DNA of 6,789 nt, from NCBI GenBank assembly GCA_003503535.1, contig DOCI01000221.1, positions 15,639 through 22,427 on the forward strand, read 5' to 3'. How positions within the stretch are numbered: the first letter of the stretch is position 1; each line of letters begins with the position of its first letter. Shown piece by piece: positions 1-4,503 of this stretch. Made by a program: the position numbers and the translations under genes. Source of the DNA: Planctomycetaceae bacterium (lineage in GTDB: Bacteria > Planctomycetota > Planctomycetia > Planctomycetales > Planctomycetaceae). The notes below the pieces were generated by a model, which had not been told where the DNA came from, did not search any database, and saw nothing but the letters and a program-made list of their open reading frames with translations.

Positions 1-110
1 GCATAGGCATGGAGACTCAGCTCTCAGAGCTCGCTCCTGCAGTACGCTGCCCATTAAAGTCAATGACGTATTTTTCGCCTGCGTGCGAAGACGAATCGAG
101 TGATGTTTGG

Positions 111-141
111 GACCCTGCCGTCGTATGCGGCAGGGTCTTTT
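111..141 (+). terminator. Rho-independent terminator of an upstream gene
   Basis: A perfect 10-bp stem (GACCCTGCCG at 111-120 pairing with CGGCAGGGTC at 128-137) closes a 7-base loop and is followed directly by TTTTAT. The T-tract lies only on the plus-strand side, so the terminator ends rightward transcription entering from left of the window. A reading frame open from the left edge stops with TGA at 101-103, eight bases before the stem, which fits the tail of a truncated gene. The roughly 33 residues it would encode show nothing I recognise, so the upstream transcript could equally be non-coding. Confidence 0.78.
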
Positions 142-187
142 ATGTGGCATGTACAAGATTAAAGCAATAAGTACGAATCAATCCATG

Positions 188-199
188 TTATTGCAATAA
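188..199. repeat. 12-bp perfect palindrome TTATTGCAATAA
   Basis: The sequence TTATTGCAATAA is its own reverse complement. The half-word GCAATAA also occurs upstream at 164-170. It lies in AT-rich intergenic sequence between the terminator and the 3' end of the minus-strand orphan gene, so it precedes no visible gene start. It could be a protein-binding site or simply chance in AT-rich DNA. I see no promoter elements beside it. Confidence 0.3.
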
Positions 200-247
200 T
201 CGGTGACTTAATTTCGACCCTCTTCTAAAGATCTTTAATGGTTCTCA

Positions 248-835
248 TTAGTCCCTAAGGGACTCAGCTTCAACCTTTGCCCATGATTGACAGAAACCTT
301 CTAAAAACCATTCATTCTGCGTATTGAAAAATGGACTTTTGTCATTGGCCATTTCATGAAGAGTGGAAGTGTTGACTGTTCCATATTGACGATCACTGCC
401 GTTCCAAGATTCTATGGCACTATTCCAGCCATTATCAAAAGCTGGCTGGAATTGAGTCACAAGCAATTTACGCAATTCTTCAAGTGGATACCGATTGCCA
501 CCAGGAATAATGGAAGAGTCTTCGGAAAGAAATCCATCAATGACATCGAGATAATATTTAGGTTTGAAGCCAGAATAAGTGGAACATTTAGCATTTTTCT
601 TGAAATCAAATCCTCGAAGTTCCTTTTCCAATGCACAAAAAGCACAATAACTCGCATATTGCCAATGTATGGTTTGCTTAGATGATTCAGTCATTTGATA
701 ATAAAAATATTTAGAGCGATGTAATCGTGAAGTTTTAATAATCTGGTCGCTTGAACATTCCATTACTGCAAGGGGAATTGAACATAATAGAGAAAATCTT
801 CCCTTTATTCTGCGGCAACACCAATTGGTAAGCAA
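248..835 (-). CDS. Hypothetical AT-rich orphan protein, start uncertain
   Basis: This is an open frame of up to 195 codons that I do not recognise. The part from about residue 48 to the end looks like a genuine soluble protein: mixed charge, many aromatic residues (several Trp and Tyr), and a cysteine group CAFC followed by another Cys about 20 residues later. That group might bind metal, but this is not a known motif to me. The start is the weak point. The longest version begins at a TTG (835) just after an in-frame TAA (839-841). Later ATG starts at 761-763 and 692-694 lack a visible Shine-Dalgarno site. The ATG at 837-839 does have an AAAGGG-type site before it, but it lies in a different frame that ends after 34 codons. 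The first 47 residues of the long version are therefore doubtful; a 148-residue protein starting at 694 is the conservative reading. The gene is richer in A and T than the coding sequence to its right, which hints at transfer or decay. It is transcribed away from the methyltransferase gene and has no obvious terminator. Confidence 0.5.
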   Translation of the reverse strand: MLTNWCCRRIKGRFSLLCSIPLAVMECSSDQIIKTSRLHRSKYFYYQMTESSKQTIHWQYASYCAFCALEKELRGFDFKKNAKCSTYSGFKPKYYLDVIDGFLSEDSSIIPGGNRYPLEELRKLLVTQFQPAFDNGWNSAIESWNGSDRQYGTVNTSTLHEMANDKSPFFNTQNEWFLEGFCQSWAKVEAESLRD

Positions 836-1054
836 ACATTATCACCCTTTGAGAGCAGCAATTACTTGCATCTTGTTAAAAAATCCACTCCTGTTCAATA
901 CTCATTTATACCCGCAATCCAATCTGGTAAATATTTCAGCAATTAATCCCTCCCTCATGAGACAAAGGTTTAAAGTTTGGATCACGACTTTCCTTGGCCG
1001 ATACAAATCGCTACCTTGAAATGAATTTCCAAGGGGTTCATCGATTAGTCACAC
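836..1054. other. Divergent intergenic region, no gene seen
   Basis: This gap separates the minus-strand orphan gene from the plus-strand methyltransferase and should hold promoters for both. I cannot pick out a convincing -35/-10 pair on either strand. The minus strand holds only very short frames of about 9 to 18 codons, which I do not call. AAGGGG at 1031-1036 resembles a ribosome-binding site, but it is 18 bases from the ATG at 1055, which is too far for usual use. Confidence 0.5.
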
Positions 1055-1852
1055 ATGCCTCGTTCCCGTTCCAATTCCGCTCAACCATTGCTCTCCAACC
1101 ATCAGAAAAGCTGGTTGTGGGGTTCGCTTTGCGTCGCGGAAACCCTGGAAGGGGGGCGCTGGCCGATTTACGAACTGATTCTGGCCGAGAATGCGAATCA
1201 GCCGATTCATCAGCAAATTGAACAAGCAGCGATTGCTGCAAAGATTCCGCTTGAACGGCAATCTTCCAGGCGACTCGAGCAGCTCTGCAAATCGCGAGAC
1301 CATCAAGGTGTCCTCGCGTTGATGGGACCGTTTCCGTATGGAAATTTTGATCAACTGTTGACTCAGATTTCGTCACAAAGTCGGTTCGTCATTCTCGATT
1401 GCATCCAGGATCCCTTCAACTTCGGAGCGATCGTCCGCTCCGCAGCAGCATTCGGCATGACGGGGATCCTGATCGGACAAAACAGTCAGGTAGGTGTGAC
1501 CAGCCATGTGGCTCGTAGTTCGGTTGGCATGGTCAATCGCATCCCGATTTGTCAGCTCGAAAATTTGACGCAAGCCATTCAAGCCCTGCACTCAAAAAAC
1601 ACGGCTCTCTTCTCAGCCGAACAAAACGGCTCCCTCGAAATCCGACAGGTCTTTCAACAACCGGAACACCGCCAGCAACCACTGGCAATCATCATGGGAA
1701 ACGAAGCCGAAGGCATCTCAAGAGAGCTGAAAGCCCTCTGCACGAACTCTGTCAGAATCCCAATGGCACCGGGGGTCGAATCCTTGAACGCAGCCGTCTC
1801 AGCCGGCATTCTGATGTACGAACTCTCGTCTGTGCGGAACTCTTTGCCCTGA
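1055..1852 (+). CDS. rlmB: SpoU/TrmH-family rRNA 2'-O-methyltransferase, RlmB-like
   Basis: The 265-residue product is a cytoplasmic SAM-dependent RNA ribose methyltransferase. RlmB methylates the 2'-OH of a conserved guanosine in the peptidyl-transferase P-loop of 23S rRNA (G2251 in E. coli). Residues about 15-95 form the small substrate-binding domain typical of the family, and residues about 108-262 form the knotted SPOUT domain. All three SpoU motifs are present: motif 1 NFGAIVR (residues 122-128, catalytic Arg128), motif 2 IIMGNEAEGIS (212-222), and motif 3 IPMAPGVESLNAAVSAG (235-251), which forms the SAM-binding knot. The length is normal for the family. The start at 1055 is well bounded, since an in-frame TAG lies at 1046-1048 and the small domain needs most of the N-terminus. 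No close Shine-Dalgarno site is seen. The gene stands alone, divergent from the orphan gene and convergent with the 538-residue secreted protein gene. Family assignment is secure; the exact target nucleotide is inferred, and a TsnR- or TrmH-like specificity is possible. Confidence 0.93.
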   Translation: MPRSRSNSAQPLLSNHQKSWLWGSLCVAETLEGGRWPIYELILAENANQPIHQQIEQAAIAAKIPLERQSSRRLEQLCKSRDHQGVLALMGPFPYGNFDQLLTQISSQSRFVILDCIQDPFNFGAIVRSAAAFGMTGILIGQNSQVGVTSHVARSSVGMVNRIPICQLENLTQAIQALHSKNTALFSAEQNGSLEIRQVFQQPEHRQQPLAIIMGNEAEGISRELKALCTNSVRIPMAPGVESLNAAVSAGILMYELSSVRNSLP

Positions 1853-1913
1853 TCGATTCCCGAAGCATCACGATTTAACCCGTAGTGAATCAACTCGCAT
1901 TCACAACAGCACC

Positions 1914-1939
1914 GCAGGCCAGGCATCCTGCCTGTCTGC
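1914..1939. other. Hairpin downstream of the methyltransferase gene
   Basis: CAGGCA (1920-1925) pairs perfectly with TGCCTG (1929-1934) around a 3-base loop. An outer GCAG (1914-1917) can pair with CTGC (1936-1939) across a small internal loop. It begins about 60 bases past the methyltransferase stop codon. With no T-run after it on either strand, it is not a standard terminator. It may be a short palindromic repeat or a mRNA 3'-end stabilising structure. Confidence 0.35.
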
Positions 1940-2009
1940 ATCTTCTGATACGCGTTCTAACTTGAGTTTTGCAAAATTCAGATTCAAGAGAGCAATGACT
2001 GGAGTACGG

Positions 2010-2048
2010 CCTCGCTTACGCATCTTAACCCGACGCGTCAGCGAGGGG
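2010..2048 (+). repeat. REP-like palindromic repeat, copy A
   Basis: CCTCGCT (2010-2016) pairs with AGCGAGG (2040-2046), and after one mismatch ACGC (2018-2021) pairs with GCGT (2035-2038). This gives an 11-pair imperfect stem around a 13-base loop. The right half (2027-2048) recurs in inverted orientation at 2201-2222 with 21 of 22 bases matching. I associate the core ACGCGTCAGCGAGG with an abundant intergenic repeat of planctomycete genomes; that is recollection, not a search. It sits between convergent genes, a typical place for REP-like elements. Confidence 0.6.
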
Positions 2049-2200
2049 ACGGCATCCGATTCGCAATTCGGCTAAACTCTGATAATCAAATCGTCTCTGC
2101 CATTTTAAGCAAAAAACTGCTCAACAAGGTGGTATCGAGAGATGCTTCTTCACTTAACATTCCAGGGACAATATGGAACGCATCAGGAATGCGACACTGG

Positions 2201-2222
2201 CCCCTTGCTGACGCGTCGGGTT
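2201..2222 (-). repeat. Inverted partial copy B of the REP-like repeat
   Basis: Read on the minus strand this segment matches 2027-2048 at 21 of 22 positions; the single difference is A for G within the AGCGAGG arm. The other arm of the hairpin (the CCTCGCTTACGC half) is absent beside this copy, so it cannot fold alone. It could pair with copy A across about 150 bases to form a long cruciform or transcript stem. It ends 30 bases before the stop codon of the 538-residue protein gene. Confidence 0.6.
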
Positions 2223-2252
2223 GTGATAAATCTGGAGTTTTGCAAATGCCAG

Positions 2253-3869
2253 TTATTTGTTGAACTGTGGAATCACGACACTTTTTCGCGGTTTAGCAAC
2301 GGGTGGAGGATTCTCCGGCGTAGGTTGCGCCGTTTGAGGATCAGCATAATTGAGGGCGATTTTGAGTTCGGTCAGAGGTTCTTCATCCAGAAAGCGATTG
2401 ATCAGAGCTTCGGACGCTTCCGCCATTTTACGGACCTGATTGGCAGCCACTCGATTTCCCAGTTCGAGTAATTCTGTTTCATTACTGACGCGGATAAGAT
2501 TGGATTGCCTGAGAAATTGCTCACGGCTCGGCAATGCTTCGATTTGACTGAAGAACTGCTCAGGATCGATTTCGCGTGGGTCATCAATCAATTGCTTCAG
2601 AGCAGCAATTAAAGTCGCCCGCTTGGCTGTGACACGCAGGAGTTCTGTCTTGAGTTGCTCAAAACGGATCGACGCGGCTACGCGGGCTGAATCATCGGGC
2701 ACCGTTAATGTCAACTCGCGTTGAGTTCCCAGCAGATAAGGAACTCGAGCGACCACGACGTCTTCGCTCATCACTTCAAGTTTCAGAAATGGAGAGCCGA
2801 GTTCCTCTGTGAGTACTGCTGTATTCAGAGTCAGATCACCATTACGATCCGCAACCTGTAATCGGACTGGTTTCTCAGCCCCGTCTTCTTCTTCTTCTGC
2901 TGCTGCAGTCACGTGCCAGTTTGTCAGATAGACTCGCCCCAATTGAAAATCCCGAACATAAGAACCGCGTCTGCTCAGGTGCAGTGAAGTTTTTTCGATT
3001 TGAGGCGAAACGCGATAGGCCATCACTTCTACTCGCCTGCGGGTGCGAGAGATAGGATTCCGGAAAGCCGAATGAATTTCACAAATCACGCGTCCTCGAT
3101 CGCGCTGCCGTACCTGCAGATAGGTCCAGGAGAGTTTCTGTCGGGTGACAAGTTGCCCATCGCGATCGTAATACAACAGCAGGACCTCAAGATAATCGCC
3201 TGTTTTCATCAGTGGTAATGAAGCATCGTTCACATTGTATTCACCCGCCAGCAATAAACCGTCGACTGTGTCGACATCGACGGTTTCAATTTGAACAACA
3301 GCCGCATAGGCTTCAACAATGGCCAATGCCAGATGCATCGGCAACAGTTCGCCAGAGCGAACAGTGCGATTGACTCCGGTCGTCCATTCGTTTGTTAGCG
3401 CCAGCCAGCGACGCGAAGAAATTTCCCAACGTCCTGAAGCGTATCCGACTTGCAAGTCAATCATGGTCGCTCCCATTGTTTCCGGGCGACCTTCGGCGTT
3501 CAGCGGAATTCTCATCTCGGGAACCTGTGGCCACAGCACTTCCTTCAGGAATTCAAACCGCCAGTCGAGCGAATCCCCCCAAGTATTGACAAGATTTCGT
3601 TCCAGTTCCTCAATGAGGTCGTGCTCGTGGAGATCCTCAATCGCTGCAGGATGCATGTACAACAAGATGTCAACATGAGGTCGAATAAGTGATAGCGGTT
3701 CTCGTTTGGATTCTGCGGATTGCTGTTTGCTTGAGCTCTCCTGCGCCTGAATTGAAGTCTGAGGAACCATTACAGACATCAGAATCAGGAATGCAATCAG
3801 CACACGCAGCCGTGAGACAACTCCAGGACCAACGAAGAATTCAAGATCAGACAGTCTGAGTAAATACAT
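2253..3869 (-). CDS. Exported protein of unknown function, 538 residues
   Basis: I do not recognise a family. Residues about 19-35 form a hydrophobic segment after Arg20 and Arg22, followed by a polar stretch and SIQAQ (39-43). This fits a Sec signal peptide cleaved near residue 42, preceded by an unusually long n-region, so the true start may lie inside the first 20 codons (GTG codons occur there). No other membrane segment is clear, so the mature protein is probably periplasmic or secreted. Residues 60-390 look like mixed alpha/beta and beta-rich sequence: an amphipathic stretch with HEHDLIEELERNL (81-93), strand-like segments YLEVLLLYYDRDGQLV (226-241) and RRRVEVMAYRV (277-287), and an acidic patch AEEEEDG (324-330). 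Residues about 400-500 are Leu/Glu/Arg-rich and probably helical or coiled-coil. The tail (509-530) is a Pro-rich linker ending in basic residues. ATG 3869 has no obvious Shine-Dalgarno site. The gene is divergent from the esterase across an IS30 remnant and convergent with the methyltransferase. Coding status is strong because of length and orderly composition; function is unknown. Confidence 0.87.
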   Translation of the reverse strand: MYLLRLSDLEFFVGPGVVSRLRVLIAFLILMSVMVPQTSIQAQESSSKQQSAESKREPLSLIRPHVDILLYMHPAAIEDLHEHDLIEELERNLVNTWGDSLDWRFEFLKEVLWPQVPEMRIPLNAEGRPETMGATMIDLQVGYASGRWEISSRRWLALTNEWTTGVNRTVRSGELLPMHLALAIVEAYAAVVQIETVDVDTVDGLLLAGEYNVNDASLPLMKTGDYLEVLLLYYDRDGQLVTRQKLSWTYLQVRQRDRGRVICEIHSAFRNPISRTRRRVEVMAYRVSPQIEKTSLHLSRRGSYVRDFQLGRVYLTNWHVTAAAEEEEDGAEKPVRLQVADRNGDLTLNTAVLTEELGSPFLKLEVMSEDVVVARVPYLLGTQRELTLTVPDDSARVAASIRFEQLKTELLRVTAKRATLIAALKQLIDDPREIDPEQFFSQIEALPSREQFLRQSNLIRVSNETELLELGNRVAANQVRKMAEASEALINRFLDEEPLTELKIALNYADPQTAQPTPENPPPVAKPRKSVVIPQFNK

Positions 3870-4036
3870 TTGGAATTGGGGATCGTATTAAGAAAAGATA
3901 CAGAACCGATGATATCCCGAAAATTGTTGTGATGTGGATTTCCAGGCCCTGGCTTCAATTTTGAAATGCACAGGTTGATGGAAAACATTGGCAACCGTGA
4001 GTTGGTTTGTTTTGACCAGACGACCATCAATCCGAC

Positions 4037-4042
4037 AGGAGG
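4037..4042 (+). promoter_or_regulatory. Ribosome-binding site of the IS30 transposase remnant
   Basis: AGGAGG lies 9 bases before ATG 4052. It is the only near-perfect Shine-Dalgarno site in the window and fixes the start of the transposase remnant. It probably still drives translation of the 59-residue N-terminal fragment if the region is transcribed. Confidence 0.65.
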
Positions 4043-4051
4043 AAATCACGA

Positions 4052-4485
4052 ATGTCATACTCATATCTTACTGCTGAGGAACGCGAATCCATAGCGTATA
4101 TGCATACCATGGGACACTCCCGGGTAGAAATTGATCGAGATCTGTCGCCAGACCCCTGCACGATTTCCCCAAACTGCGTCGGAATTCGGATGCAGCTGGG
4201 AAGGATTTCGCCGGGTAGGATATTGCCGTGAAAGCCGCCCGCCAGTCGTGGCAACCCGTTCAGAATGAGAACACCAATAGGCAACTGCGGCAATACTTTC
4301 CGAAAGGGAACGATTTCCGTAAACTGAAAGTCGAGGAAGTTCAGGCTGCCGTGGTGGAGTTGAACCAACGTCCTCGCAAACAGTACCAATTCAAATCACC
4401 ACACGAACTGTTCGAACCCAAAACCCGCGCATTTCAAAACGGAATCCACCAATCAGTCAGGCAACAGTTTCGGGTCACTGCTTGA
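4052..4485 (+). pseudogene. IS30-family transposase, frameshifted and internally deleted
   Basis: The first frame (4052-4231, 59 codons) opens with MSYSYLTAEERESIAYM and continues to about residue 39 as the helix-turn-helix head of IS30 transposases (the family pattern is LT..ER..I...G.S...I...L.R...TISREL). Around 4173-4178 the homology jumps to the -1 frame, where KLRRNSDAAGKDFAG follows naturally. This implies a one-base loss at the C-run. That second frame is then cut by TAG (4216-4218) where the family would have an ordinary residue, perhaps Tyr. It continues to 4485 with the C-terminal signature NENTNRQLRQYFPKGNDF, then LNQRPRK and SPHELFE. Between AARQSWQPV and NENTN roughly 180-200 residues are missing, including the aspartates of the DDE catalytic core. 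Three separate lesions make the gene non-functional. The short fragment carrying the DNA-binding head could still be made. Confidence 0.88.
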
Positions 4486-4491
4486 AAGTAC

Positions 4492-4495
4492 AGGA
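4492..4495 (+). promoter_or_regulatory. Shine-Dalgarno site of the esterase gene at the IS scar
   Basis: AGGA lies 8 bases before ATG 4504, a standard spacing, and supports that start. It falls at the estimated right edge of the IS30 remnant and only six bases after the transposase stop codon (4483-4485). The initiation signal may therefore be partly supplied by the insertion sequence (inference). Confidence 0.5.
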
Positions 4496-4503
4496 ATATC
4501 TTC

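Larger units (their letters stand above)
1853..2252. other. Convergent intergenic region carrying repeats
   Basis: This 400-base gap lies between the stop codons of two converging genes. It contains a hairpin (1914-1939), a palindromic repeat (2010-2048), an inverted partial copy (2201-2222), a short hairpin (CGCAT 2179-2183 with ATGCG 2189-2193), and a 12-base word GAGTTTTGCAAA found at both 1964-1975 and 2235-2246. No reading frame here looks coding. No stem is followed by a T-tract, so classic intrinsic terminators for the two genes are not evident, although the strong stems could slow converging polymerases. Confidence 0.6.
3950..4496 (+). mobile_element. Remnant of an IS30-family insertion sequence
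   Basis: The element is defined by the broken IS30-type transposase inside it (4052-4485). Its ends are estimated. The left end near 3950-3974 holds GGCTTCAATTTTGAAATGCA, which resembles the general pattern of IS30-family terminal repeats. The right end near 4478-4496, read on the minus strand, holds CTGTACTTTCAAGCAGTG and matches the left end imperfectly with small gaps. The remnant is about 550 bases, against roughly 1.0-1.2 kb for intact members, so about half is lost. It lies wholly in the divergent gap between two exported-protein genes. An 11-base palindrome CCAGGCCCTGG (3942-3952) touches the left end. Exact ends and any target duplication cannot be fixed from this copy alone. Confidence 0.58.

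Noticed and set aside
2..103. Open frame from the left edge ending in TGA just before the terminator
   Set aside because: Only about 33 residues are visible and they match nothing I recognise; kept as a note under the terminator rather than called as a gene.
1..110. 3' end of a structured RNA such as tmRNA or RNase P RNA before the terminator
   Set aside because: AGCTCT-C-AGAGCT forms a short hairpin near base 20, but no conserved core or CCA end of those RNAs is visible.
356..685. 109-codon plus-strand frame opposite the orphan gene
   Set aside because: It overlaps the more protein-like minus-strand frame and its product has no orderly composition. It cannot be fully excluded because the minus-strand gene is itself uncertain.
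825..1019. 64-codon plus-strand frame upstream of the methyltransferase gene
   Set aside because: It has no ribosome-binding site and no recognisable features, and overlaps the probable promoter region.
1038..1376. Minus-strand frames across the methyltransferase gene
   Set aside because: They are antisense to a gene with all three SpoU motifs intact and are best explained as shadows.
1853..2252. Non-coding RNA or riboswitch in the repeat-bearing gap
   Set aside because: The stems are explained by inverted repeats, and the gap lies between two gene ends rather than ahead of a gene.
2142..2471. 109-codon plus-strand frame running from the repeats into the 538-residue gene
   Set aside because: It begins in repeat DNA and continues antisense to a long gene; no ribosome-binding site or motif supports it.
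4027..4389. 120-codon minus-strand frame across the IS30 remnant
   Set aside because: It lies opposite recognisable transposase sequence and is a shadow frame.
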